32,752 nucleotides of DNA. It comes from a virus. The stretch lies in the IMG/VR virus record IMGVR_UViG_3300042301_001462, positions 1-32,752 of that record. One strand, 5' to 3'. The number at the start of each line of letters is the position of its first letter. Within the stretch, counting starts at the first letter, position 1. A program made the translations under genes and the position numbers. The notes under the pieces are model-generated. The model was given only the letters and a program-made list of their open reading frames with translations, was not told the origin of the DNA and ran no database searches. Shown in pieces: positions 1 to 8,959 of this stretch.

Positions 1-2507
1 TGCTCTAAGGACAAACTTGTATTTGTGCCATGCCAATAAATTTGAACGTAGTCATTGGCACTAGTTGAAGTTCCAGTAAAAGTAAGAGTCATTAACTGGA
101 AAGATGGCTCACTTGAAGATTTGCGAGGCTGCAAGGTGATTGTAGTTGCAGAGTTCGGGTAGTCGTTGTTGTTTAGTTTTAGCCAGAACGTTGCTTCTTG
201 AACGGAGTTTGCGTCATTAGATACCCTTGCAATAACCGTCATTGTGTAGGTTCCTGGATTAGCAATAGTTACTTTGCTACCGTCAAGAACTGAAATTCCG
301 CTATAACCGTTTGGATAGACTGAGTTTATTGTGACTACTTGAGCCACGGTCGGTGTGACTATTCGTTGGTCTGTAGTGTCAAAGAAAGACCCGTAGTATC
401 CCTGAGATCCACCAGCACCTGGAGTTCCGTCTACACCCTGAAGACCTTGAATTGAGATACCTTGCGTACCTTGGAATCCAACTAGCCCCTGAAGACCAGT
501 CTGGCCGGTTGTACCCTGTGAACCAACCACACCTTGTAGACCCTGGATACCCTGAGAACCTGTAACGCCCTGTAGACCGGTTAGACCTTGGGCTCCCGTG
601 TTTCCGGTGGTTCCTTGTGTTCCTTGAGCACCTGTAGCACCGATCGTTCCTTGTGATCCAGTGAGTCCTTGGTTTCCAACTAGACCCTGAAGTCCAGTTA
701 CTCCTTGAACTCCCTGGATGCCTTGCTCTCCGGTTGTACCTTGAGAGCCGACTACACCCTGCTCGCCCTGGAAGCCTTGTGCTCCCGTCGATCCCTGGAT
801 GCCCTGATCACCCTTAATTCCCTGAACGCCCTGCGTACCTTGAGATCCCACAGAACCTTGAATACCTGTAAGACCCTGTGACCCGATTTGTCCCTGGATA
901 CCAACTAGACCCTGAGATCCAACTACACCTTGAAGGCCGGTTGTTCCTTGAGAGCCTGTAATTCCTTGAATGCCAGTAAAACCTTGAGCACCGGTGGCTC
1001 CTTGTAGACCTTCAACACCCTGAGTTCCTGTGGTTCCCTGAGCACCAATTTCTCCTGTTGTTCCTTGAGACCCTGTTGTGCCTTGAGTACCATTAGTTCC
1101 TTGAGTTCCTGTAGCACCCTGGATGCCAGTCGTGCCTTGAACTCCTTGAACTCCTTGTAGACCAGTCTGACCTGTTGCCCCCTGAGTACCTGTTGTACCT
1201 TGTAAACCTGTTGTCCCCTGAGCTCCAGTCAGACCAGTGGCACCTTGTGCACCTTCATGTCCTTGTAGACCTGTCTGTCCAGTAGCACCCTGAGTTCCTT
1301 GCGAACCTGTAGCTCCTTGGGTTCCAGTATTGCCTTGAATACCTACAATACCTTGGGCACCTGTTGTACCCTGTGCCCCTGTGATGCCCTGAGAACCTGT
1401 TGTTCCTTGGATGCCTGTGATTCCTTGTGTCCCTGTAACACCTTGGATGCCTGTGATTCCTTGGACACCAGTAGTGCCTTGATTTCCAACACTTCCTTGA
1501 ATACCAGTGAGGCCTTGAATACCCGTCACACCTTGGGAACCATTAGGTCCTTGAATGCCCTGAAGACCTAATGTACCTTGAGTTCCCTGAGCACCCTGAG
1601 GCCCAACGATCTGACCAGCGTCATTCCAGCTGCTACCATCCCAAACCCACAGATTTCCGTCAAAGTCCACGATGTAGGCATCATTAACTTGCTGCCCGGT
1701 AATGGCGTTGAGTGCGGTGTAGTCGGTAACGCTACCAGCAAAATTAATGCTTACACCTTGAGGTCCGGTGTTTCCAACTATTCCTTGAGTGCCTTGAGTA
1801 CCCTGTACCCCTTGAGTACCTTGTACTCCTTGGATGCCTTGTATGCCAACTAAACCCTGAACACCCTGCGTACCTTGTACACCCTGAACACCCTGCGTAC
1901 CTTGTGTACCTTGAGTCCCCTGTATTCCCTGAGTGCCTTGAACACCTTGAGTACCGGTGGTGCCTTGAGTCCCCAAAAAGCCTTGAGTACCGGTGGTACC
2001 TTGTACTCCAGTTATACCTTGGGAACCAGTAGTGCCCTGAATACCTTGTACTCCCTGAGTTCCGGTGGCACCTTGAATACCTGTCGTACCTTGACGACCT
2101 TGAACACCTTGAGTGCCTGTTGCCCCCTGTGTACCTACTGCACCTTGAATACCTGTCGTACCTTGACTACCTTGAATCCCCTGAACAGAAAGACCTTGAG
2201 TACCTTGCGTACCTGTTGTTCCTTGTAGCTGTGCATATCCAAAACCTTGGATACCAGTTAGACCTTGGATACCTGTAGTTCCCTGGGGGCCCTGAACTCC
2301 CTGAGTTCCTTGTGCACCATTAGACCCAACAAAGCCTGCGGATCCTTGAATACCTAGTAGACCTTGGACACCTTGGATACCTGGAGCACCCTGAGGACCT
2401 CCAATACCGATTTCGATATGGTTTGGCTCTTCCTGAACAATTACCTTGTTCAGGTCATATGGGTTAACCGAAACTTTATTCGGGTTGTCTCCGAAATCGA
2501 CTGCCAT
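1..2507 (-). CDS. Collagen-like phage tail/host-recognition fibre, C-terminus cut by the window edge
   Basis: An open frame runs on the minus strand from ATG 2507 to the left edge (835 codons, no stop). Residues 1-36 are a non-repetitive start. A Gly-X-Y repeat follows, dominated by GTQ, GVQ, GIQ and GTT triplets, and is very poor in proline. At about residues 246-302 the repeat is interrupted by a compact domain ([19 protein letters not shown]) of the kind found inside phage collagen-like fibres. From about residue 703 the repeat gives way to a beta-rich domain ([12 protein letters not shown], then alternating Thr/Ser-rich strands) resembling C1q/TNF-type trimer heads. The start directly follows the upstream stop (TAAATG), so translation is probably coupled. 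A trimeric host-recognition fibre is inferred; the fold assignment is by eye. Confidence 0.85.
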   Translation of the reverse strand, partial: MAVDFGDNPNKVSVNPYDLNKVIVQEEPNHIEIGIGGPQGAPGIQGVQGLLGIQGSAGFVGSNGAQGTQGVQGPQGTTGIQGLTGIQGFGYAQLQGTTGTQGTQGLSVQGIQGSQGTTGIQGAVGTQGATGTQGVQGRQGTTGIQGATGTQGVQGIQGTTGSQGITGVQGTTGTQGFLGTQGTTGTQGVQGTQGIQGTQGTQGTQGVQGVQGTQGVQGLVGIQGIQGVQGTQGVQGTQGTQGIVGNTGPQGVSINFAGSVTDYTALNAITGQQVNDAYIVDFDGNLWVWDGSSWNDAGQIVGPQGAQGTQGTLGLQGIQGPNGSQGVTGIQGLTGIQGSVGNQGTTGVQGITGIQGVTGTQGITGIQGTTGSQGITGAQGTTGAQGIVGIQGNTGTQGATGSQGTQGATGQTGLQGHEGAQGATGLTGAQGTTGLQGTTGTQGATGQTGLQGVQGVQGTTGIQGATGTQGTNGTQGTTGSQGTTGEIGAQGTTGTQGVEGLQGATGAQGFTGIQGITGSQGTTGLQGVVGSQGLVGIQGQIGSQGLTGIQGSVGSQGTQGVQGIKGDQGIQGSTGAQGFQGEQGVVGSQGTTGEQGIQGVQGVTGLQGLVGNQGLTGSQGTIGATGAQGTQGTTGNTGAQGLTGLQGVTGSQGIQGLQGVVGSQGTTGQTGLQGLVGFQGTQGISIQGLQGVDGTPGAGGSQGYYGSFFDTTDQRIVTPTVAQVVTINSVYPNGYSGISVLDGSKVTIANPGTYTMTVIARVSNDANSVQEATFWLKLNNNDYPNSATTITLQPRKSSSEPSFQLMTLTFTGTSTSANDYVQIYWHGTNTSLSLE

Positions 2508-2864
2508 TTATCGAGTTACCTCGGCCTTAACCTTGAAGTTTCCTTCAATTATTCGACTTACAACACCAGCCCCGGAGACGAGTTCTAGGTCATATACATA
2601 TAAACCTGGAGTGAGATTTGCAGTGTCGGTAGCAGCAATAGTTAGGGTAATTGTTCCGGCAGTGCCGCCAAGTGCGATTCTTGAGTTTGAGGTTGTCAAA
2701 GTTGTAATGGTGTTTGCTGCGTCTGCAGTTTCACGAACATGCATTCGAGCTGTGTATCCAGTGATATTGTATGGATTACGTGCGGAATCGGTCCAGGTGA
2801 TACTACGAGAAAAGGTAGCACCTTGGTCACAGGTGATGTTGTAAGTTCCGGCAATGCATGTCAT
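2508..2864 (-). CDS. Small virion structural protein, likely tail/fibre-associated
   Basis: This 118-residue protein begins MTCIAGTYNITCDQGATF and has a beta-sandwich look, with 'ITGYTARMHVRE' and 'LTPGLYVYDLEL' segments. That pattern is common in phage baseplate or fibre-adjacent proteins of the BppU N-terminal type. It lies directly upstream of the collagen-like fibre gene, which starts on its stop codon, so the two are co-transcribed. GAGGATC, seven bases before the ATG, is a plausible ribosome binding site. The role as a fibre adaptor is inferred from position; the family match is tentative. Confidence 0.6.
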   Translation of the reverse strand: MTCIAGTYNITCDQGATFSRSITWTDSARNPYNITGYTARMHVRETADAANTITTLTTSNSRIALGGTAGTITLTIAATDTANLTPGLYVYDLELVSGAGVVSRIIEGNFKVKAEVTR

Positions 2865-2898
2865 AGGGAGATCCTCTAGATAATAGTATCCGCACCTT

Positions 2899-2910
2899 TA
2901 ATTTTACCTT
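2899..2910 (-). promoter_or_regulatory. Putative promoter -10 element (GGTAAAATT type)
   Basis: The minus strand reads AAGGTAAAATTA about 36 bases before the start of the structural gene at 2864. The same core occurs upstream of genes at 6423, 14246 and 19000 (minus), with close variants at 17321, 24733 and 22081. No convincing -35 box sits 17 bases upstream here. Confidence 0.4.
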
Positions 2911-2931
2911 ATTTACGGTCAAGTCAGTTGG

Positions 2932-2943
2932 TATACTTGAAGG
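2932..2943 (+). promoter_or_regulatory. Leaderless promoter -10 (TATACT) for the GH130-like gene
   Basis: TATACT at 2932-2937 is followed by exactly six bases and then ATG 2944. Transcription would start at or next to the initiation codon, giving a leaderless mRNA. The same spacing recurs at several other genes in the window. The -35 region (TTATTT) is weak. Confidence 0.5.
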
Positions 2944-3885
2944 ATGACAACGCCACTTTTCACTGATTTAGGGGGAGAAACTTGGCGTATCTGCCGCTTT
3001 GTAGACGAGTCCGACAAACGTTGGTCGGCTTTCAACCCCTCCGTGGCCTACTCCCCGACGGAGGGTTCCGTAGTTCTAATTCGTGCCAGCAACTACTTCT
3101 TTGACCCGAAGACTGGCGATACCGTAGCCACCATTGGAACAACGGTAAAAAATAGAATGTTTCTTGGAAACCTGACTTCTGATTGGAAGTTGGCTCCGGA
3201 TTCACTACGTGAAATAGACTTTTCTGGAGTCGGTAACTACCTACGCGGACCTGAAGATGGACGCCTCTATTGGAGAGACGGCGGCTGGGAGATTCTCTCC
3301 GTAATGAGGGAGCCGCATATAACGAATGACATTCCTAGACTTGCCACCTATAAAATCAACGGCACTAAAGCGACACTAGTAAAGATACACACCGAGGGTG
3401 ACATTCAGCCGATAGAGAAAAACTGGATGCCAACCTACGAAAAGAATCCAAACTTTGATTTTATATACAGTGCGACTTCTGTTTATAACGTAGGTTCTGG
3501 AAAAGTCAGACTACGCGAAGCCACGGAAGAAGCTGGAAACAATATCAGGGGCGGTAGTTGCCTATGGGATATTGGAGATAAGTATTTAGCAATCACTCAT
3601 GAAGCAATTATTAAAACGGAGAAAGTATACACTCAGCGTATTTTCGGCTATCGAGATAAAGTGATTCGTACATATATGCACAGATTTGCCTCGTATGACA
3701 AAACAGGAAAACTATTAGAAGTGTCCGATCCATTCTCGTTTCAGGGAGCTAACGTCGAGTTTGCCGCTGGGTTGGTTTTGTCGGAAGATGACGTTATCGT
3801 CTCATATGGCTACAAAGACGTTGCCGCATATCTTGGTAAAATTAAACTAGACGCAGTTATTGCGATGTTGAAAGCAGTCAAATGA
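2944..3885 (+). CDS. GH130-like five-bladed beta-propeller (glycoside phosphorylase/hydrolase fold)
   Basis: The 313-residue protein has the signature layout of GH130/GH43-like propellers: an early 'FNPSVAYSP' blade, 'RGPEDGRLYWRDGGW' resembling the family's E-D-x-R motif, a middle 'EKNWMPTYEK...FIYS', then 'RGGS...ITHEA' and 'YMHRFASYD'. It ends with 'FQGANVEFAAGLVLS' and 'VIVSYGYKDVAAYLGKI', typical of the closing blade. Related proteins act on mannose- or glucose-containing glycans or accompany glycosyltransferases; the substrate here cannot be told. The gene diverges from the fibre operon, and its likely leaderless promoter ends six bases before the ATG. Its stop overlaps the next start (ATGA). 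Confidence 0.7.
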   Translation: MTTPLFTDLGGETWRICRFVDESDKRWSAFNPSVAYSPTEGSVVLIRASNYFFDPKTGDTVATIGTTVKNRMFLGNLTSDWKLAPDSLREIDFSGVGNYLRGPEDGRLYWRDGGWEILSVMREPHITNDIPRLATYKINGTKATLVKIHTEGDIQPIEKNWMPTYEKNPNFDFIYSATSVYNVGSGKVRLREATEEAGNNIRGGSCLWDIGDKYLAITHEAIIKTEKVYTQRIFGYRDKVIRTYMHRFASYDKTGKLLEVSDPFSFQGANVEFAAGLVLSEDDVIVSYGYKDVAAYLGKIKLDAVIAMLKAVK

Positions 3886-4109
3886 GTACCGACGTTTTAG
3901 AAAAACCCGACGTAGATATTGAGTCTAAAGAGGATGAACCGTTAGCCCACTATACGGATGCCGCTAGTGCTACCGAGGGCTACGTCATGGGCACACCTGT
4001 TACTGCCCTGTGCGGCATAGTTTTCATCCCTACCCGTAACCCTGAGCGACTAAAGATTTGTCCGATTTGCCAAGAGATCGTTGACGCTGTATTCTTCTTT
4101 AGTGAGTAA
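3882..4109 (+). CDS. DUF3039-family small protein
   Basis: This 75-residue protein has an acidic N-terminus, then 'AHYTDAASATEGYVMGTPVTALCG' and 'CPICQEI'. The order (His, G-T-P-V-x-A-L-C-G, then C-x2-C near the end) matches the actinobacterial DUF3039 family, whose function is unknown. The three cysteines and the histidine could bind a metal. It overlaps the preceding gene by four bases, so it is probably translated from the same mRNA. Its presence supports an actinobacterial host. Confidence 0.7.
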   Translation: MSTDVLEKPDVDIESKEDEPLAHYTDAASATEGYVMGTPVTALCGIVFIPTRNPERLKICPICQEIVDAVFFFSE

Positions 4110-4129
4110 AATCGCATTTCGTTATTTCA

Positions 4130-4186
4130 GTTATACTGGTATAACGTCCGCTCCTGTGGCTCGATTAAATCGATTCTTCGCAGGAG
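4130..4186 (+). promoter_or_regulatory. Palindrome and nested hairpin in the nrdH leader
   Basis: GTTATAC-TG-GTATAAC (4130-4145) is a perfect palindrome overlapping a -10-like TATACT (4132-4137). Downstream, CTCCTG (4151-4156) pairs with CAGGAG (4181-4186), enclosing a smaller TCGATT/AATCGA stem. The gene-free stretch 4110-4219 thus looks like an operator/promoter plus a structured leader for the ribonucleotide reductase genes. It does not match the NrdR box as I know it. Confidence 0.45.
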
Positions 4187-4219
4187 TTCTCTCTATCTAG
4201 TTAGGAATCTCTCCCCCAA

Positions 4220-5813
<1,594 letters not shown>

Positions 5814-5825
5814 TAGACTTTAGAC
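5814..5825 (+). promoter_or_regulatory. Leaderless -10 (TAGACT) for the FmdB-like gene
   Basis: TAGACT at 5814-5819 is followed by six bases and then ATG 5826, the recurrent leaderless arrangement of this window. There is no Shine-Dalgarno sequence before this ATG. A -35 box is not evident. Confidence 0.4.
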
Positions 5826-6014
5826 ATGCCTACCTACGAATATAAGTGTGCCGAGGGCCACGTCTACCTGGAAGTGCGTAGCATTTCTGCTGAAGATACG
5901 GTCTCGATTTGCAAAGAAGAAGGCTGTGGACTAGAGTTAAAACGAGTGTTTACCGCTCCGCCTATTAATTTTAATGGGACTGGGTACAGCACTGGAAATA
6001 ATACCTGGCGATAA
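5826..6014 (+). CDS. FmdB-family zinc-ribbon protein
   Basis: The 62-residue protein begins MPTYEYKCAEGH, the hallmark of the FmdB regulatory-protein family, and continues with 'ICKEEGCGLELKRVFTAPP'. C8, H12, C29 and C34 would bind zinc. The Gly/Asn-rich tail is also typical. FmdB-type proteins are proposed regulators, but the role in phages is unknown. No SD is seen, and a TAGACT box sits six bases before the ATG. Confidence 0.8.
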   Translation: MPTYEYKCAEGHVYLEVRSISAEDTVSICKEEGCGLELKRVFTAPPINFNGTGYSTGNNTWR

Positions 6015-6029
6015 AAAAGGAATAGCCTA

Positions 6030-6353
6030 ATGGAACTTGACTCGATGAGCATCAGCTATCCAAAGTTTATCGAGGACGAAGCTCCACCCTGTGCTGAAAC
6101 TGATCCAGAAATGTTTTTTTCGGAAGATGTTTCTGAAACCTTCAATCCAAGAACTGGTAGATACACTACGCACACCAGTTACTACAATGCTAAAGCTGCC
6201 AGAGCCGTCTGCAACTCTTGTCCGCTAATCACTGAGTGCCTAAACTACGCCCTAAGTGACTACACTATTCAGGGTATTTGGGGCGGCACGACTGAATATG
6301 ACCGCAGGGTGTTACGAGGCAAGGCGATTCGTAGAGCCAATCGCGGCAAGTAA
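6030..6353 (+). CDS. WhiB-like Fe-S transcription factor
   Basis: The 107-residue protein has the four WhiB cysteines C21, C61, C64 and C70, the 'DPEMFF' segment, the G[I/V]WGG turn ('GIWGGTTEYDRR') and a basic C-terminal tail that would contact DNA. WhiB proteins bind a [4Fe-4S] cluster and associate with the primary sigma factor; they are confined to actinobacteria and their phages. The spacing between C21 and C61 is long and includes an inserted Thr/Ser/Tyr-rich loop. AAGGA lies seven bases before the ATG. A second WhiB protein is encoded at 13403. Confidence 0.92.
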   Translation: MELDSMSISYPKFIEDEAPPCAETDPEMFFSEDVSETFNPRTGRYTTHTSYYNAKAARAVCNSCPLITECLNYALSDYTIQGIWGGTTEYDRRVLRGKAIRRANRGK

Positions 6354-6356
6354 AAT

Positions 6357-6368
6357 GCGGTAAAATTG
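6357..6368 (+). promoter_or_regulatory. Putative promoter element GCGGTAAAATTG
   Basis: This 12-mer is identical to one on the minus strand at 19033-19044 upstream of the endolysin gene, and nearly identical to GTGGTAAAATTG at 14231. It would drive the small membrane-protein gene at 6423, which also has GGGAGA as its ribosome binding site. TAAAAT is the likely -10. Confidence 0.5.
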
Positions 6369-6422
6369 AAGTAGCTCTTGGGAGAGAGGGTCATTAAACC
6401 TACTAGTCTCCCGGGAGAAAAA

Positions 6423-6704
6423 ATGGAAATCATCAAAATGATTCTAAAGCGTACAGTCGCTTTGGTAATCCTCAAGGTCAGCGGTGTTCTAGCCGCTGGC
6501 TCACTCGGTGGCGTTGAGTTGTGGCAGTCCGCACTTATCGCTGCTTTCGTTGGTATCATGGAAGTTGCTGAGTCTCTAGCACGTGCCTACGTTGTAGACG
6601 GTGTTCTTGACAAGGACGAAATCAATATTGCCTTCGCGTCCTCTGCTGAAGCTGCACTTGCTGACAGCAAGAAGAAGACAACAACTGAAGAGTCAAACTT
6701 CTAA
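6423..6704 (+). CDS. Small membrane protein, possible holin-type
   Basis: I place the start at ATG 6423 because GGGAGA lies just upstream; an in-frame upstream start would lack a ribosome binding site. The 93-residue product has a basic start (MEIIKMILKR), a hydrophobic segment about residues 10-28, a second apolar segment 'ALIAAFVGIMEVAESLARAY' and a charged tail 'LDKDEINIAF...KKKTTTEE'. This resembles small actinophage membrane proteins sometimes called holins, but it is distant from the endolysin gene. A terminator follows directly, so it forms a one-gene unit. Confidence 0.7.
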   Translation: MEIIKMILKRTVALVILKVSGVLAAGSLGGVELWQSALIAAFVGIMEVAESLARAYVVDGVLDKDEINIAFASSAEAALADSKKKTTTEESNF

Positions 6705-6716
6705 TAATTAAATACC

Positions 6717-6758
6717 AACAGATCCCTCAAAGAAATTTGGGGGATTTGTTGCATTTTA
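6717..6758 (+). terminator. Intrinsic terminator after the membrane-protein gene
   Basis: AACA-GATCCCTCAAA pairs with TTTGGGGGATTTGTT across a GAAA tetraloop and is followed by a T-rich stretch (GCATTTT). Confidence 0.75.
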
Positions 6759-6825
6759 AAAAGTTCTTTGATACTCTGTTCTTGTTGCAATCCCGCAGCA
6801 AATAAAAACATACAAATCGTCGTAT

Positions 6826-6889
6826 GGGGTTAGAAATAACCGGTCTGGCTGGTTGCCTGTTTAGGGTTCAGGCAGCCAGGCCAGACAAT
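6826..6889 (+). promoter_or_regulatory. Structured 5' leader: two hairpins before the gene at 6905
   Basis: GGTTA-GAAA-TAACC (about 6827-6840) is a perfect tetraloop hairpin. A longer imperfect hairpin follows, starting GTCTGGCTGG and ending CAGCCAGGCCAGAC, roughly 6843-6889. Both lie between a possible promoter (TTGTTG...GATACT, 6747-6777) and the SD of the next gene. An ATG at 6824 could extend the downstream frame through this region, but the strong SD at 6895 favours the later start, leaving this as untranslated leader. Confidence 0.45.
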
Positions 6890-6904
6890 ACAGTAGGAGA
6901 CAAC

Positions 6905-7147
6905 ATGGATTTTGAAGAATGGCTTCGCATCGGTATTGAAAACAGCTGGGCTGGCCCTGCTGTGTGCTACACGCATGATGGACTGCCTCTCAGCGAAGCT
7001 GAAGATGAGGAGTTCTCCGAAGGAGATCCCTGCATCCACGTTATCCGTTTATATGATGACGAGGCTCACAAAAAAGATGTAGAATCTAACCATGCCCCTA
7101 GTGTGTGGCGTGCGACCAATCGCGGAATTGAAATTGAGGAGAACTAA
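6905..7147 (+). CDS. Hypothetical acidic phage protein
   Basis: The start is taken at ATG 6905 because GTAGGAGA lies seven bases upstream. The 80-residue product (MDFEEWLRIGIENSWAGPAV...) is acidic, with 'CYTHDGLPLSEAEDEEF' and 'DPCIHVIRLYDDE', a pattern seen in small unassigned actinophage proteins. Function is unknown. Its stop overlaps the next start by one base (TAATG), so it heads a three-gene operon ending with the HAD phosphatase. Confidence 0.75.
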   Translation: MDFEEWLRIGIENSWAGPAVCYTHDGLPLSEAEDEEFSEGDPCIHVIRLYDDEAHKKDVESNHAPSVWRATNRGIEIEEN

Positions 7148-7287
7148 TGGCAAAAGGTAAAGGTGGAGGCTCTCAGCCATCCAAAAGCTCTAACGATGAT
7201 CGGCTGAGCTCGAAGAAAAAGGCAAATAAAAAGCGTCCGAAGATTTTTGATGCAATCAAGCGTCGTCTAGTTACCAAGAAAGACTAA
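7147..7287 (+). CDS. Small lysine-rich basic protein
   Basis: This 46-codon frame begins MAKGKGGGSQPSKSS and ends KRPKIFDAIKRRLVTKKD. It overlaps its neighbours by one base at each end (TAATG), as expected for a translationally coupled gene. About a third of the residues are Lys or Arg, suggesting nucleic-acid binding. No family is recognised. Confidence 0.75.
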   Translation: MAKGKGGGSQPSKSSNDDRLSSKKKANKKRPKIFDAIKRRLVTKKD

Positions 7288-8033
7288 TGGGAATCAAACT
7301 AGTTGCTTTTGATTTGGATGGGACTCTTGCACCAAGCAAGGGTCCTATTTCCAATAACATGGCAGAAGCTCTGAAGAGCCTGTTGGATATTACTCAGGTT
7401 TGTATTATTAGCGGTGGAACCAGAAAGCAGATTATGTCTCAGGTTGTCGACCGACTTCCTGCCAAGGCTAATCTTCGCAATCTCCATGTCATGCCTACCA
7501 GTGGTGCTCAGTACTTGAAACGTCACATGGGCGGTTGGCGTGTTGTCTACTCTAGAGACTTAACCGAAGAAGAGTCCAGCAAGATCATTAGTGCCATTCA
7601 CGTTACTGCTGGTTTGCTGGGTTATTGGCCAGAAGACCCTTATGGCGAGGTCATTGAACATCGTGGTTCTCAGATTACTTTCTCGGCACTCGGGCAAGAC
7701 GCCCCTATTGATTTAAAGCAAGCATGGGATAAAAGCGGAGACAAGAAAGATCGCTTCCGTCGAACCTTGGCTTCATTGCTTCTTGAGTTTGATGTTCACT
7801 CTGGCGGGTCTACTAGCATTGACATTACAAAGGTGGGGATTGATAAGGCTCATGGTATTGACGAGCTAGTAAAACGCTGCCACTTACTGCCTGATGATGT
7901 TCTCTTTGTCGGTGATCGGCTGGAGCCTGGCGGTAATGACTATGCAGTTGTGCGAACTGGCGTAAACTGCTATCCTGTAGATAGTCCAGAGGATACTCTG
8001 CAGATCATAAAAGATTTGCTAAAAGCGGTATAA
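7287..8033 (+). CDS. HAD-superfamily phosphatase of the phosphomannomutase-like (Cof/PMM) type
   Basis: The 248-residue protein has HAD motif I 'FDLDGTLAP' with D9 and D11, motif II 'CIISGGT', a cap domain between them, and motif IV 'VLFVGDRLEPGGND' near residue 208. The 'KVGIDKAHGIDELV' segment matches eukaryotic-type phosphomannomutase and sucrose-phosphatase relatives. It probably handles a phosphorylated sugar. With the mannose-phosphate cupin at 14918 and the nucleotidyltransferase at 11568 it suggests phage-encoded sugar activation; the substrate is not shown. Confidence 0.8.
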   Translation: MGIKLVAFDLDGTLAPSKGPISNNMAEALKSLLDITQVCIISGGTRKQIMSQVVDRLPAKANLRNLHVMPTSGAQYLKRHMGGWRVVYSRDLTEEESSKIISAIHVTAGLLGYWPEDPYGEVIEHRGSQITFSALGQDAPIDLKQAWDKSGDKKDRFRRTLASLLLEFDVHSGGSTSIDITKVGIDKAHGIDELVKRCHLLPDDVLFVGDRLEPGGNDYAVVRTGVNCYPVDSPEDTLQIIKDLLKAV

Positions 8034-8052
8034 ACTGTGCTAATATAGAAAT
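8034..8052 (+). promoter_or_regulatory. Promoter for tmRNA (extended -10 TGTGCTAATAT)
   Basis: TGTGC followed by TAATAT (8041-8046) forms an extended -10. The TGTGCTAA core recurs before genes at 26217 and 28588. Initiation near 8053 would leave a leader of about 24 nt to be removed by RNase P before the mature tmRNA 5' end. Confidence 0.55.
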
Positions 8053-8076
8053 ACACAATTCCATAGTGACAAACAA

Positions 8077-8416
8077 GGGGATGACTGGTTTCGACAGTGA
8101 TCTTGATGTTGGTGAAGCAAGCCGAGATGGCGGAGTCTCGTAAAACCGCTAAATAAAATAAATGCTGAATCTTGTTCTGCATTCGCTCTAGCCGCGTAAT
8201 CTTAGGATTCGCCGTTAGGCCCCTGACAAAGCAGTAGTTCTAGCTGGGCAGTCAGGTTCTAAATAAGTAGGACAACTTGTAGTACGTCGATGCTGTGGAC
8301 GTTAAACCCCAGCACCACAGGATGTGGCAGTTCGGTCCTGGAAATATAAATTGCCTAAGCTTGTAGAAGAACGATTGAACGGTTATTGGACCGGGGTTCG
8401 ATTCCCCGCATTTCCA
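8077..8416 (+). ncRNA. ssrA: Phage-encoded tmRNA (ssrA)
   Basis: The 5' end GGGGATGACTGGTTTCGAC and the 3' end, with T-arm GGGGTTCGATTCCCC then CATTTCC, are diagnostic of one-piece tmRNA. The acceptor stem pairs 8077-8083 with 8409-8415 and includes a G3-U wobble, the identity element for alanyl-tRNA synthetase. CCA is not encoded. The tag frame begins at GCT 8164 and ends at TAA 8197-8199, encoding AESCSAFALAA, with the ALAA degradation end. tmRNA rescues stalled ribosomes and marks nascent chains for proteolysis. Some large actinophages carry one. The cysteine in the tag is unusual. Confidence 0.95.
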
Positions 8417-8429
8417 CGGATTTGATTTG

Positions 8430-8450
8430 ACACGACGGGAGAGGTCGTGT
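8430..8450 (+). terminator. Hairpin just after tmRNA
   Basis: ACACGAC (8430-8436) pairs perfectly with GTCGTGT (8444-8450). There is no U-tract, so it may be a processing or stability element rather than a terminator. Confidence 0.45.
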
Positions 8451-8456
8451 TAGATT

Positions 8457-8720
8457 GATCTTCTGGCCTGGACCATGCAGCAGACGCATGACCCATCGCA
8501 ACCCCCAAGCAATACCAATGCACGCGAAGACCGATGCCTATAAGGCGGGAGCTAGTACCGAGACGTGAGCCTGGGTGAGCATCGGATTTGAGACTCGCGA
8601 CTCAATTCAGGTCTTATACGAGAAAGAATAGCAATACATAGGTTGGCTACTAACCCGCGAGTCGATAAGTAGCAAGCAAGATAAACACCTGCACCTCTGT
8701 TCGTAAGTTCATGTGCAGGT
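8457..8720 (+). ncRNA. Candidate structured RNA between tmRNA and tRNA-Asn
   Basis: No open frame is convincing in this stretch, but it has several perfect pairings: CCGATGC 8531-8537 with GCATCGG 8579-8585; GACTCGCG 8592-8599 with CGCGAGTC 8656-8663; and ACCTGCAC 8687-8694 with GTGCAGGT 8713-8720. A competing local stem TTGAG/CTCAA also exists. The last hairpin ends five bases before tRNA-Asn. I do not see the conserved cores of RNase P RNA, SRP RNA or 6S RNA. It may be an independent RNA or part of a tmRNA-tRNA precursor. Confidence 0.5.
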
Positions 8721-8725
8721 TCTCT

Positions 8726-8797
8726 TGACCACTAGCTCAACGGCAGAGCGTATCCCTGTTAAGGATTTGGTTCTTGGTTCGAATCCAAGGTGGTCAG
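8726..8797 (+). tRNA. tRNA-Asn (anticodon GTT)
   Basis: Acceptor TGACCAC pairs with GTGGTCA (8790-8796). The D-arm is GCTC/GAGC. The anticodon loop CTGTTAA places GTT at 8758-8760, and the T-arm contains GGTTCGAATCC. The first anticodon-stem pair is a T-T mismatch. CCA is not encoded. Confidence 0.93.
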
Positions 8798-8799
8798 CT

Positions 8800-8866
8800 A
8801 AAGGTCGACAGCGGTAAGTGGCCACTGATGCTGTGACAAAGGCTGGGTTGGACCTAGTGACCTTTA
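8800..8866 (+). ncRNA. Structured element downstream of tRNA-Asn
   Basis: AAAGGTC (8800-8806) pairs with GACCTTT (8859-8865). The enclosed stretch holds an ACAGC/GCTGT stem capped by the perfect 10-base palindrome AGTGGCCACT (8817-8826). It may be a separate small RNA or the 3' end of the cluster transcript. Confidence 0.45.
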
Positions 8867-8875
8867 TTACATTAG

Positions 8876-8902
8876 ACCCGTCACTTTGGTGGCGGGTTTT
8901 TT
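8876..8902 (+). terminator. Terminator of the RNA cluster
   Basis: ACCCGTCAC pairs over nine positions with GTGGCGGGT around a TTTG loop, followed by six T residues. It closes the tmRNA-tRNA cluster. Confidence 0.88.
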
Positions 8903-8959
8903 GTTTCTAGGGGTTTCGGAAAATAGTCTTATACAAACTTAGGATATAAAGTTAAGTGA

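Noticed and set aside
923-1117. Minus-strand frame rich in LKE/LQE
   Set aside because: It is an out-of-phase reading of the collagen-like gene.
1299-2228. Plus-strand Thr/Leu/Ser-rich repeat frames
   Set aside because: They are antisense shadows of the Gly-X-Y repeat and have no ribosome binding sites.
2446-2844. Plus-strand frame opposite the structural gene
   Set aside because: No SD; the minus-strand gene has a coherent protein and operon context.
8457-8720. RNase P RNA, 6S RNA or a group I intron
   Set aside because: Their conserved core words are not visible; left as an unassigned structured RNA.
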